Positions 23,078-31,034 of a stretch of DNA of 64,000 nucleotides are shown piece after piece (the first letter of the stretch is position 1; each line of letters starts with the position of its first letter). Source of the DNA: Chitinophagaceae bacterium (GTDB taxonomy: Bacteria; Bacteroidota; Bacteroidia; Chitinophagales; Chitinophagaceae). A program made the translations under genes and the position numbers. The stretch is taken from the NCBI GenBank assembly GCA_016720775.1, contig JADKJX010000003.1:124001-188000 (forward strand). The letters are read 5' to 3'. Under the pieces are notes generated by a model, which saw only the letters and a program-made list of their open reading frames with translations, did no database searches and had not been told where the DNA came from.

Positions 23078-24088
23078 ATGCAATACAGGAGTGTAAAAGG
23101 TTTAAACGGATGGGCGCAACTGGGTATTTTCATTGTTTTTTTAGGGATAGGCCTGGTATTGGCAACTATTGTTCAATTAGCAATAGGTATACCGCTTACA
23201 GCTTCGGGAACACCCATGGATAAACTGCCTGAGGAAATAACAAAAGCTATATTGAAACCGGAGAATGTTTTTTATGCCAGGCTTTCGCAGGTATTGGGCA
23301 CTTTTGTATTGCTGTTTATTCCAGCCGTATTTTATTTACTTATCTGCCATGGAAAAAATTTCTTCTGGCTTGGGTTTAACAGGCACATTAATGTTTGGCA
23401 GATCATCCTGGGTTTCTTTCTCATCTTCCTGGCAAATATCCTGGCAGATCCGTTGGCTGATTTGAGTAAAATGGTTCTCACTCATTTTCCGGATTGGAAT
23501 GCGAAAGCAAAATTCCTGGAAGATGCATATACCGAACAGGCAGTTGCACTGAGTAATTTAAAAAGCTGGGGCGAATTTTTTATGGCCATTGTCATCATGG
23601 CTTTTTTCCCGGCGCTGTTTGAAGAAATATTTTTCCGGGGAGCCCTGCAGAATTTGTTAGAGCGATGGTGGAAGATGCCCTTACTGGCAGTACTCGTTAC
23701 GTCCCTTGTGTTTAGTTTCATTCATATGTCGATCTATCTTTTTTTAAGCAGGGCCTTGCTCGGGTTTGTTTTGGGATTGATGTACCAGCGAAGTAAAAAC
23801 CTGTGGGTGAATATCATGGCACATTTTTTAAATAATACCGTGGCGGTGATACAGATGTTCTGGATATCGCGGCATGCCGGCAAGATAGAAGTGGATAAGC
23901 TGGATCCCAAAGTGCCGCTCTGGGGAGCATTGATAGCACTTGCTGTTAGCGTGGGATTCTTTGTGCTGTTTGAACGGGTATCGGTAAAGAACCGCAGGCA
24001 GATCGCTTTTGAAGAGCAGGACCTGTATGAACACAAGGACCTGATGGATGGTTTCCCCGAAAATAAAAATAATAGCAGTGGCATTTAA
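23078..24088 (+). CDS. CPBP family intramembrane glutamic endopeptidase
   Basis: From the ATG at 23078 the product is 336 residues, with about eight membrane helices. The CPBP (Abi/Rce1-like) motifs are present: the Glu-Glu pair in FEEIFFRG (about 182-183), the FSFIHMSIY His (about residue 215) and HFLNNTVAV near residue 250. These intramembrane proteases cleave substrates within or next to the bilayer; targets in Bacteroidota are unknown. A GTG at 23048 is in frame but would lie at or upstream of the likely transcript start. The stop codon overlaps the start of cdsA, so the two are translationally coupled. Confidence 0.85.
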   Translation: MQYRSVKGLNGWAQLGIFIVFLGIGLVLATIVQLAIGIPLTASGTPMDKLPEEITKAILKPENVFYARLSQVLGTFVLLFIPAVFYLLICHGKNFFWLGFNRHINVWQIILGFFLIFLANILADPLADLSKMVLTHFPDWNAKAKFLEDAYTEQAVALSNLKSWGEFFMAIVIMAFFPALFEEIFFRGALQNLLERWWKMPLLAVLVTSLVFSFIHMSIYLFLSRALLGFVLGLMYQRSKNLWVNIMAHFLNNTVAVIQMFWISRHAGKIEVDKLDPKVPLWGALIALAVSVGFFVLFERVSVKNRRQIAFEEQDLYEHKDLMDGFPENKNNSSGI

Positions 24089-24773
24089 TTTTCAGACTTT
24101 TAAAACACGTGCATTAACGGCCCTGCTTTTTGTAGTGGTGATGCTGCTTGGGCTGCTGTGGAATTTCTGGAGTTTTGTGGTTTTGTTTACGGTGATACAT
24201 TTTGGGTGCTGGTATGAGCTTGTGAAGCTGATAAAGAAAATTTATGCCGGTAAATATTTGCTTTACTGTTTGTTTGGACTGATATATATAACCATGCCGG
24301 TTCTGATGGTAATAGACTTGTATAAGATTAGAACCTTTAATGTTTACGATACTTACTTTATAATTGGTAAAGGACTGATCCCGATCGTTATTATTGTCAG
24401 CATATGGATCAATGATACAATGGCATATCTAGTCGGTTCATTTATTGGCAAGACGCCGTTGACAACGATCTCACCTAAAAAAACATGGGAAGGGACGATT
24501 GGAGGAATTGTATTAAGTATTGCGACAATTGGAATTAGTGTTTATTTTATTACTGATTTTACCGGTGCCGCGATATATAGTATGATCGCTGCTGTCCTCA
24601 GCTCCATCTTCGGCACCCTCGGTGATCTCTTCGAAAGCAAATTAAAACGCATGGCCGATGTAAAAGACAGTGGTAGTTTTATGCCCGGCCACGGTGGTTT
24701 TTTAGACCGGTTTGATTCGCTCTTGTTTGCAGTACCGGCTGTATGGATCTATGTTCAGTTATTTCTTAAATAA
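24078..24773 (+). CDS. cdsA: phosphatidate cytidylyltransferase
   Basis: The ~231-residue membrane enzyme ends with the CdsA signature, seen as SKLKRMADVKDSGSFMPGHGG then FLDRFDS (about 195-222). Seven or so transmembrane helices precede it, and ISPKKTWEG lies near residue 145. It makes CDP-diacylglycerol, the branch point of phospholipid synthesis. I favour the GTG at 24078 (MAFNFQTFKTRALTALLFV), which overlaps the CPBP stop by 11 nt, over the ATG at 24048, which would overlap by 41 nt. Phosphatidylserine decarboxylase follows ~100 nt downstream, keeping lipid genes together. Confidence 0.92.
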   Translation: MAFNFQTFKTRALTALLFVVVMLLGLLWNFWSFVVLFTVIHFGCWYELVKLIKKIYAGKYLLYCLFGLIYITMPVLMVIDLYKIRTFNVYDTYFIIGKGLIPIVIIVSIWINDTMAYLVGSFIGKTPLTTISPKKTWEGTIGGIVLSIATIGISVYFITDFTGAAIYSMIAAVLSSIFGTLGDLFESKLKRMADVKDSGSFMPGHGGFLDRFDSLLFAVPAVWIYVQLFLK

Positions 24774-24799
24774 ATAAAGTGCCCTGGTTTTCCTGGACA

Positions 24800-24850
24800 C
24801 CTAACTTCAAACTACAAACTCGAAACAAATAACTGCTAACTTATAACTCT
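24800..24850. repeat. stuttered word repeat (aacttcaaactacaaactcgaaac)
   Basis: The gap between cdsA and psd holds degenerate copies of a short word of the form CAAACT/AACTAC, then TAACTGCTAACTTATAACT. The pattern resembles slippage of a 6-9-nt unit. Confidence 0.4.
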
Positions 24851-24851
24851 T

Positions 24852-24859
24852 TATATTTG
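24852..24859 (+). promoter_or_regulatory. -7 promoter box (TATATTTG) of psd
   Basis: A perfect TAnnTTTG match places the transcript start near 24865, 12 nt before the ATG of psd. Confidence 0.55.
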
Positions 24860-24876
24860 CAGCCTAATTCAGCATA

Positions 24877-25533
24877 ATGACCATACACCGGGAAGGATAT
24901 AAAAGCATCGGCATCGGCACGCTGATCTTTGGGGCAATTAATTTAACCATGTACTTCTTTTTCAGTGCTTCCATAATGTGGCTCTGCAATATCGTTTTCA
25001 TCCTCACCCTTGGCCTGCTGTTATTCCTCATCTCTTTTTTCCGCATACCAAACCGCAAACTAACCATCAGTGAAAATGCTATTGTTGCACCGGCAGATGG
25101 TAAAGTGGTGGTGATTGAAGAAACCACTGACGAAGAATATTTTAAAGATAAGCGCCTGCAGGTTTCTATTTTTATGAGCCCGGCCAATGTGCATGTGAAC
25201 CGCAATCCCATCAGCGGAGAAGTTGTATATAATCAATATCACAAGGGCAAATACCTGGTGGCCTGGCATCCCAAGTCGTCTACCGAAAATGAAAGACATT
25301 CAGTAGTTATAAGAAAGAATAATACCGAGATCCTCGTTAAGCAGATAGCCGGGGCATTGGCAAAACGCATTGTAAATTATTTACAGGTGGGCCAAAAGGT
25401 GAACCAGACAGATGAAATGGGCTTTATCAAGTTTGGCAGCCGGGTTGACCTGCTTTTACCTCCCGGGACCAGGGTAAATGTAGAGCTGAACCAGGCCGTA
25501 CAGGGCGGAGTTACGGTAATAGCTACCCTGTAA
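24877..25533 (+). CDS. psd: phosphatidylserine decarboxylase family protein
   Basis: The 218-residue proenzyme has two N-terminal membrane helices (about 13-55) and the decarboxylase domain. The self-cleavage site is GS in IKFGSRVDLLLPP (about residues 186-187); cleavage there forms the pyruvoyl cofactor on the small alpha subunit. The MSPANVHVNRNPISGEV segment supplies the conserved His residues. The short length fits the class II enzymes of Bacteroidota. It makes phosphatidylethanolamine from phosphatidylserine. No phosphatidylserine synthase gene (pssA) is seen beside it in this window. A terminator follows. Confidence 0.92.
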   Translation: MTIHREGYKSIGIGTLIFGAINLTMYFFFSASIMWLCNIVFILTLGLLLFLISFFRIPNRKLTISENAIVAPADGKVVVIEETTDEEYFKDKRLQVSIFMSPANVHVNRNPISGEVVYNQYHKGKYLVAWHPKSSTENERHSVVIRKNNTEILVKQIAGALAKRIVNYLQVGQKVNQTDEMGFIKFGSRVDLLLPPGTRVNVELNQAVQGGVTVIATL

Positions 25534-25543
25534 TATTTAACAG

Positions 25544-25580
25544 AATAGGCTTGGAGCTCTGCCATTTCTAGCCTATTTTT
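25544..25580 (+). terminator. intrinsic terminator after psd
   Basis: AATAGGCT (25544-25551) pairs perfectly with AGCCTATT (25570-25577) over an 18-nt loop and is followed by TTT. Its tail (TATTTTTA) is one base from a TAnnTTTG promoter box for the small gene downstream. Confidence 0.65.
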
Positions 25581-25609
25581 ACGGCGATTAATCATTTAAA
25601 ACTTAGTTC

Positions 25610-25777
25610 ATGAAGAAAGTACTTTTATTAGCGACCGCATTTATGTTTGTTACCGGAGTTGCATTAGCCGACAAAGGAAAAAAGAAAAAATGTGCTAAAG
25701 GAAAAACCTGCTGCTCGAAAGACGCAAAAGCTAAGTCCTGCTGCAAAGACAAAGAAAAAGCAACAGCTAAAATGTAA
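25610..25777 (+). CDS. tiny secreted cysteine-rich basic protein
   Basis: This 55-residue frame has a standard signal peptide (MKKVLLLATAFMFVTGVALA). A 35-residue mature part follows with five cysteines, including two CC pairs (residues 34-35 and 44-45), and about a third lysine. It has its own terminator and sits between psd and a convergent gene. The clear signal peptide and isolated transcription unit argue that it is real. The composition would suit a small periplasmic metal-binding or redox-sensitive peptide, but I do not recognise a family. Confidence 0.75.
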   Translation: MKKVLLLATAFMFVTGVALADKGKKKKCAKGKTCCSKDAKAKSCCKDKEKATAKM

Positions 25778-25794
25778 TTCACAAGAATTTTCAG

Positions 25795-25828
25795 AACCCC
25801 ATTCAGCAATGAGTGGGGTTTTTTATTT
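25795..25828 (+). terminator. intrinsic terminator after the Cys-rich peptide gene
   Basis: An 11-bp stem (25795-25805 with 25810-25820, one G-U pair) with a GCAA loop is followed by TTTTATTT. Confidence 0.9.
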
Positions 25829-25835
25829 CCATTGC

Positions 25836-26534
25836 TCAAAAGATATTCTCGAGCTCCTTTAAATGTGTAACGGTGTAGGTGGGCTTTAATTGGGTTACCG
25901 CATTGATATGGTTCACAAATACCGAATCCATGCCGGCATTCATGGCGCCCTGTATATCGGCGTCTAAATTATCACCAATCATGATACTCTCGGGCAAAGA
26001 AGCATTTGCTTTGTCCATCGCAAATTCAAATATCTCCTTTTTTGGTTTCAGGCTGTTGCTTGCTTCGGAAGTGATCACATGCGTAAAATAATCACCCAGG
26101 CCGCTGTTATTTAATTTGCTCCATTGTGTTTTTTCAAACCCATTGGTGATGAGGTGCAAAACATATTTTTTATCCGACAGGTAATCGAGTATTTCGGTAG
26201 TATAGGGGAAAAGCAGTTTTTTGGTGGGAAGGATCTCGAGGAATTTGGCGCTCAGGTCACGGGCAAGGGGTTCATCGGCAATTTTAAAATCGAGCAGGGT
26301 GCGCCACATCCGTTTCCATTTTAATTCTTCGGAACTGATCAGGCCTTTGTGGTAGCGATCCCATAATATTTCATTGTGAAATAAATATTTTGGATAAAAG
26401 TCTTCAAAGGGCGTGTTTATTCGTTCAGTAAGACTGAAGATGGTATATAATTCACTTAGTGTTGCCCGGGCATTGGCGTCAAAATCCCAAAGTGTATGAT
26501 CCAGGTCAAAAAAAAGATGCTTGTATTGCGGCAT
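25836..26534 (-). CDS. YjjG-type HAD nucleotidase
   Basis: The 232-residue HAD-superfamily hydrolase has the nucleophile motif FFDLDHTLWDFDANA (about 8-22), HLITNGFEKTQWSKL as motif II (about 108-122), a Lys in LKPKKEIFEFA and the acidic MIGDNLDADIQGAMNAG motif (about 178-194). The DHTLWDF variant points to the YjjG subfamily, which dephosphorylates non-canonical pyrimidine nucleotides. It converges with the Cys-rich peptide gene. Confidence 0.88.
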   Translation of the reverse strand: MPQYKHLFFDLDHTLWDFDANARATLSELYTIFSLTERINTPFEDFYPKYLFHNEILWDRYHKGLISSEELKWKRMWRTLLDFKIADEPLARDLSAKFLEILPTKKLLFPYTTEILDYLSDKKYVLHLITNGFEKTQWSKLNNSGLGDYFTHVITSEASNSLKPKKEIFEFAMDKANASLPESIMIGDNLDADIQGAMNAGMDSVFVNHINAVTQLKPTYTVTHLKELENIF

Positions 26535-26600
26535 GGGTATTTAAAAGAGGGAATACTAACTTTACTTATCATTGCAAGATAACCAATTAACTATTTACGG

Positions 26601-27308
26601 ATGAATATTGTAATAACCGGGGCTTCGAAAGGATTGGGCAAAGCCATTGCGGAACGATTTGCTGCAGATGGACAGGCCCACCAGCTTTTTCTTTGCGCCC
26701 GAACCAAACAGGAACTTGAAGCCACCGGTGCTGTATTACAGGATCGTTTCCCCAATGCAAAAGTGAATACCAAAACCTGTGATGTGGCGAATAAAAAAGA
26801 ACTGGCGGTATTTGCGGACTGGATAAAAAATTCATGCGATAAAACAGACATACTGGTAAACAATGCAGGTATCTATTTACCCGGCAGTGCTTATGGGGAA
26901 GATGACGGTAACCTGGAAAGCCTGGTGGAAATAAATGTGTACAGTGCTTATCACCTCACCCGGATGTTATTGCCCGGTATGATGAAGGCTAAAAGCGGTC
27001 ACATCTTCAACATGTGTTCCATTGCTTCGCTGAATGCGTATCCCAATGGGGGGGCTTATGGCATCAGCAAATATGCTTTATACGGATTCAGTAAAAATCT
27101 CCGGGAAGAAATGAAGCCACATGGCATTAAGGTCACCCATGTTCTGCCCGGCGCTGCTTTCACCGATTCGTGGAGCGGATCGGGTATTGATCCCAGGCGC
27201 ATCATGGAAGCCGCTGATATAGCCGAAATGGTTTATGCGGCAGCCCGGTTATCGCCACAGGCCTGCGTGGAAGAAATAATCTTACGCCCCCAGTTGGGCG
27301 ACCTGTGA
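26601..27308 (+). CDS. SDR family oxidoreductase
   Basis: The 235-residue classical short-chain dehydrogenase has TGASKGLGKA for cofactor binding (6-15), NNAG (about 88-91), the catalytic Ser in MCSIASL and the YGISK catalytic Tyr/Lys pair (about 149-153). An Arg in CARTKQEL after beta2 suggests NADP preference. The substrate is unknown. It reads alone between the divergent HAD gene and batD. Confidence 0.88.
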   Translation: MNIVITGASKGLGKAIAERFAADGQAHQLFLCARTKQELEATGAVLQDRFPNAKVNTKTCDVANKKELAVFADWIKNSCDKTDILVNNAGIYLPGSAYGEDDGNLESLVEINVYSAYHLTRMLLPGMMKAKSGHIFNMCSIASLNAYPNGGAYGISKYALYGFSKNLREEMKPHGIKVTHVLPGAAFTDSWSGSGIDPRRIMEAADIAEMVYAAARLSPQACVEEIILRPQLGDL

Positions 27309-27380
27309 TTGCTGAGCCGGTTTAACAATTTATTTCATCCGATTAACTTCCCGTAACCTTCCCGGCATTTTGCAATACGT

Positions 27381-27388
27381 TATTTTTG
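27381..27388 (+). promoter_or_regulatory. -7 promoter box (TATTTTTG) of batD
   Basis: A perfect TAnnTTTG match overlaps the TTG at 27386 and predicts a start near 27394. This supports the ATG at 27401 as the start codon. Confidence 0.5.
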
Positions 27389-27400
27389 ATGCCTGTTATT

Positions 27401-27916
27401 ATGCAAGTTTCTCTACAAAAATTATTCTTACTGCTTTTTTTATGCTGCGGCTTTTTTGCAACCGCCCAGGTACGGTTTTCAACCAGCATTGCTCCTTCGG
27501 TAATAGGTAAGAATGAATTTGCACAGCTGAAACTTACAGTTGAAAATGCAGGAGAAGTGCAGCAGATAGAACCCCCGGTATTAAAAAACTTTACAGTAGT
27601 AAGCGGCCCGAACCAGGAAAGCGGTATGAGCATGGTGAACGGCAATGTGAAAAAATACATCGCCCTGAGTTATATCATCAAACCAAACGGCATTGGAGAT
27701 TTTATTATTCCTGCTGCTACTGCAAAAGCCGATGGTGCAATTTATAAAAGCAATGCGGTTACTATTAGGGTGACCTCCGCTTCTACAGGAAATACGCTCC
27801 AGCTTAATACACCCAATAATCCCTTCGCCGGCATGGGCCTCTTTGATGATCCGATGCCCAGGAAAGCTAACCGGGATTTTATTTTAAAGAAGGAGAAGAT
27901 CCCCGGGATAAAATAA
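27401..27916 (+). CDS. batD: BatD family protein, 5' part (frameshifted)
   Basis: This frame encodes the first ~165 residues of BatD: a signal peptide (MQVSLQKLFLLLFLCCGFFATA) and the first Ig-like beta domain (VIGKNEFAQLKLTVENAG ... FTVVSGPNQESGMSMVNG). It stops at 27916, just after RDFILKKE. Restoring one A in the AAAGAAGG stretch near 27886-27892 lets the frame run on as LKEGEDPRDKINRNMFVSLEVD into the next ORF. The two ORFs are therefore one broken gene. The start at 27401 follows a perfect -7 box. Confidence 0.9.
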   Translation: MQVSLQKLFLLLFLCCGFFATAQVRFSTSIAPSVIGKNEFAQLKLTVENAGEVQQIEPPVLKNFTVVSGPNQESGMSMVNGNVKKYIALSYIIKPNGIGDFIIPAATAKADGAIYKSNAVTIRVTSASTGNTLQLNTPNNPFAGMGLFDDPMPRKANRDFILKKEKIPGIK

Positions 27917-27924
27917 ACAGGAAC

Positions 27925-29292
27925 ATGTTTGTTTCACTGGAAGTGGATCGGAAAAGTTGCTACGTAGGTGAACCGGTTGTAGCCACGTATAAATTATACA
28001 CCCGGCTGAAGAGTGAAAGCAACATAACCAAGAATCCCTCTTTCAACGGGTTTTCGGTGATCGACCTGCAGCAACCGGATAACACAAATTACCAGGTTGA
28101 AAAAAGAGAGGGGAGAGAGTATAATGTGTACAACATCCGCAAGGTGCAGTTATATCCGTTGCTGCCTGGCCAATTGGAACTTGGTACTGCCGAGATAGAA
28201 AACGATGTTCATTTTATAAAAGCGGAATACGCAAACCAACGTCCCGATCTTTTTGACGGCATGATGTCCGATTTTTCGGAAGCGATGATCCCGCCGGAAG
28301 CCATGGAAGATCATAAGGTAACCCTGCAGAACAAACCAGTTACGATCCTGGTGAAACCATTGCCCGAAGAAAACAAGCCTGCGGGTTTTAAAGGAGCCGT
28401 AGGACATTTCAACATTGAAACAAAAGTTGAGAAAAATAATTTTACTACCGATGATGGTGGGAAAATGGCTGTGATCATCAGCGGTGAAGGCAATCTGCAG
28501 ATGATAAATGCTCCGGAAATCTCCTGGCCGGAAGGCATAGAGGGATTTGATCCCAAAGCAACAGACGACCTGTATAAAGGAACCGTGCCGGTGGGCGGAA
28601 GAAAAATATTTGAATTCCCGTTCACGGTCTCAAAGCCGGGTACGTATACTATTCCGGCCTTGTCATTTGGTTTTTTTGATCCAAAACAAAATGCATACAG
28701 GTCGGTTGAATCAAAACAATTGCAATTCACGGTAACCCTGGGAACCGGGAAGCCCAGGAACAACGAAGCGGACGAACCGGTTAAAGAAGATTCTTTGCTG
28801 GTAAGTTTTTTTAAGAACCGCCTGCGGGTGGTAAGTGTTGTTGCTGTTCTTATTATTTGCGGACTGATATTCTGGCTGAAAAAAGATGTGAAGAAAGAAA
28901 AACAGGTTGCGCAAGAGAAAAAAGAAGAGATCGCTGATGAGGAACCTGTTGAAAAGATCATCCAGGCACAGCAAAACCCTTTTGCACAGGCAGCCGGGCA
29001 CTTGCAGAGTGAAGACGGTAAATTGTTCTACATTACGTTGAATGAAGAGTTAAAAAATTACGTATCAAAAAAACTTTCCATTCCGGCTGAAGAGCTGAAC
29101 AGGCGGAGTATAACAGCGAAAATGGATAAGGTGGGAATCTCTCATGAAACAGCCATCCGGTTATACAACCTGATCGATGAAATAGAATTCCAGCTTTATA
29201 CGCCTGTTGTGGATAATGAAAAAAGAAAAAAGCTGTACGAAGAGGCGAATGAAATTGTTCAGCTGCTCAATACCTATCATACTCAGGCATAA
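27925..29292 (+). CDS. batD: BatD family protein, 3' part (frameshifted)
   Basis: This 455-residue frame contains the remaining BatD architecture: two more Ig-like oxygen-tolerance domains, a single membrane helix (about 301-319, VVAVLIICGLIFWL) and a charged cytoplasmic tail. Its Met at 27925 is internal to the family alignment, since the preceding 10 residues are encoded across the frameshift. BatD belongs to the aerotolerance Bat system, usually in an operon with MoxR and the VWA proteins BatA and BatB. None of those is in this window, so the gene stands alone. It converges with a response-regulator gene, overlapping by 10 nt. Confidence 0.9.
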   Translation: MFVSLEVDRKSCYVGEPVVATYKLYTRLKSESNITKNPSFNGFSVIDLQQPDNTNYQVEKREGREYNVYNIRKVQLYPLLPGQLELGTAEIENDVHFIKAEYANQRPDLFDGMMSDFSEAMIPPEAMEDHKVTLQNKPVTILVKPLPEENKPAGFKGAVGHFNIETKVEKNNFTTDDGGKMAVIISGEGNLQMINAPEISWPEGIEGFDPKATDDLYKGTVPVGGRKIFEFPFTVSKPGTYTIPALSFGFFDPKQNAYRSVESKQLQFTVTLGTGKPRNNEADEPVKEDSLLVSFFKNRLRVVSVVAVLIICGLIFWLKKDVKKEKQVAQEKKEEIADEEPVEKIIQAQQNPFAQAAGHLQSEDGKLFYITLNEELKNYVSKKLSIPAEELNRRSITAKMDKVGISHETAIRLYNLIDEIEFQLYTPVVDNEKRKKLYEEANEIVQLLNTYHTQA

Positions 29293-29990
29293 GTGAATTT
29301 GTAACCAACGCCCCTCACCGAATGGAAATAGTCGGGAGACCGGCTGTCTTCTTCAAAGTACTTACGGAAGTTTAAAATGAAATTATCAATGGTTCGGGTA
29401 GTAGGATAAACATTATAGCCCCAAACCACCTGCAGTATCTTTTCCCGGGTCACCACTTCATTCTTATTTTCGATCAGCAACTTGAGCAGCATTATTTCTT
29501 TTTTGGTTAGCGTTACTCTTTCGCCATCTTTTGTCCATGCCTCGGATGCTTTGAAGTCGATCTTATTTTTTCCGAATTCATAGATCTCTGCCACGGGAAC
29601 TTTACTGCCAAGCCGTTCACTTTTTTTGATAAGCTTATCTACCCGCAGTAATAGTTCTTCCAGGTTAAAAGGTTTGGTGAGGTAATCATCGGCTCCTTTT
29701 TTTAATCCCAATACTCTGTCTGCACTGCTGTTCTTTGCACTCAGTATCAGGATGGGAATGTCGGGGTTGTTCAGCCGTACCGTTTCACAAACAGTAATGC
29801 CGTCCAGTTCGGGCAGCATCACATCCAGGATGATCAGGTCGAAATGTTCTTTTTGCACCGCCTGTAAAGCCTCTACGCCATCATAGGCGCTGGTGATCTC
29901 GTACCCTTCCAGTTCCAGGTTAAGCTTCAATGCCTCCTGCAGGTTCTCTTCATCTTCAACCAGTAATATGGAAAATTTTTTGTCAGCCAT
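29283..29990 (-). CDS. OmpR/PhoB-family response regulator
   Basis: The 235-residue protein has a receiver domain (about 5-118) with the acidic pair in LLVEDEENL, the phosphoacceptor Asp in LIILDVMLPELDG (about residue 54) and Lys in LTKPFNLEELL. A winged-helix DNA-binding domain follows (about 138-232, ending VRGVGYKF). It lies 9 nt downstream of its histidine kinase and forms a two-component pair with it. The target genes are unknown. Confidence 0.93.
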   Translation of the reverse strand: MADKKFSILLVEDEENLQEALKLNLELEGYEITSAYDGVEALQAVQKEHFDLIILDVMLPELDGITVCETVRLNNPDIPILILSAKNSSADRVLGLKKGADDYLTKPFNLEELLLRVDKLIKKSERLGSKVPVAEIYEFGKNKIDFKASEAWTKDGERVTLTKKEIMLLKLLIENKNEVVTREKILQVVWGYNVYPTTRTIDNFILNFRKYFEEDSRSPDYFHSVRGVGYKFTYA

Positions 29991-29999
29991 TCTTCTAAG

Positions 30000-30986
30000 C
30001 TACCTCTTTTCAGTAAATGAATTTAAAACAACGGTAAAAATAGAACCTGTTGGTATATTATCTGTCACGGAAATGTTTGCATTATGCTGCTGGGCGATCT
30101 TTTTAGAAAGATAGAGCCCCAACCCGGTCCCCTTTGCCGCTTTGGTTGCCGGGTTTCCTACCCGGTAAAATTTGTTGAATATCTTTCTTTTTTCTTCAGT
30201 AGAAATGCCTTTGCCTTCGTCCTTTACCTGTAAAATTATCTTAGTTCCGTCTTCTGCAAGGGTTACATTTATTGGTAATTCCTTTGGCGAGTACTTAATG
30301 GCATTGTCTATAAGATTATTCACCAGCATTTGCAGCAACAGCCTGTCGCCCTGCACAAACAATTCTTCTTTTACCGATGATCGGATGCTGTGTTGCGGGA
30401 AGCGATTGATAAAATCATGCACACAGGAACTTACCAGTTCACTGAAATTGGTTTCTTCATTGGTAATGCGGTAACCACCGGCTTCTATCTGGGAAGAAAG
30501 CAGCATATTATTGCAAAGGGCATTCAGGCGGTTTGTTTCCTGCAGGGTTATCTGCAGTAAACGCTGCTGTTGCTGTTCATCCAGTTTTCTTTTCTGCAGT
30601 GTTTCCAGGTTAAGCTTGGCAACAGAGATGGGCGTTTTTAATTCATGCGTAAGTGCCATCATAAAATGCTGCTGGTCCTGGCTATGTTTTAACTGGCGGC
30701 GTACGGCCCGAAAAACAAATACAGCCCCCGCAGCAATAAGAAGAAAAAAAGTGATTCCCTCCCCGATGTACTGGGCCGATTTTCTTTTTTCCAGCAAACG
30801 GAATTTTTCTGCTTCTGCCTGGTAATCCGGGTTTGCCGGGCTCAGTTGTTCGATCTCGTATTTTGTCATCTGCTGGTTTTGCCGGTTAAGGGCGATGAAC
30901 CACCACACCAATGCCGCCAGCATATAGGCCAGCAGGAACCAGTAGATAAAGAAAATGAAACGGAGTTTTTTTATTTTATCAGACAT
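30000..30986 (-). CDS. two-component sensor histidine kinase
   Basis: The 328-residue membrane kinase has two transmembrane helices (about 10-30 and 75-93) enclosing a short ~45-residue periplasmic region. HisKA then carries the phosphoacceptor His in MMALTHELKTPIS (about 110-122), and HATPase follows with N box NNLIDNAIKYSP, VKDEGKGIS and GTGLGLYLSK. The small sensor region contains no recognisable domain. It is the partner of the adjacent OmpR-type regulator. A perfect -7 box lies just upstream. Confidence 0.93.
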   Translation of the reverse strand: MSDKIKKLRFIFFIYWFLLAYMLAALVWWFIALNRQNQQMTKYEIEQLSPANPDYQAEAEKFRLLEKRKSAQYIGEGITFFLLIAAGAVFVFRAVRRQLKHSQDQQHFMMALTHELKTPISVAKLNLETLQKRKLDEQQQQRLLQITLQETNRLNALCNNMLLSSQIEAGGYRITNEETNFSELVSSCVHDFINRFPQHSIRSSVKEELFVQGDRLLLQMLVNNLIDNAIKYSPKELPINVTLAEDGTKIILQVKDEGKGISTEEKRKIFNKFYRVGNPATKAAKGTGLGLYLSKKIAQQHNANISVTDNIPTGSIFTVVLNSFTEKR

Positions 30987-30997
30987 AAAGAATTCAG

Positions 30998-31005
30998 CAA
31001 AGGTA
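30998..31005 (-). promoter_or_regulatory. -7 promoter box (TACCTTTG) of the kinase-regulator pair
   Basis: The minus-strand TAnnTTTG match is perfect. The predicted start near 30992 leaves only a ~6-nt leader before the kinase ATG at 30986. Confidence 0.45.
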
Positions 31006-31034
31006 TGCTGAAAATACAGACAGCAACAGGGGGT

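Noticed and set aside
27884..27893. Programmed ribosomal frameshifting in batD (and in the other split genes)
   Set aside because: No slippery heptamer with a downstream pseudoknot is evident, and the five sites need shifts in both directions, which fits indel errors better.
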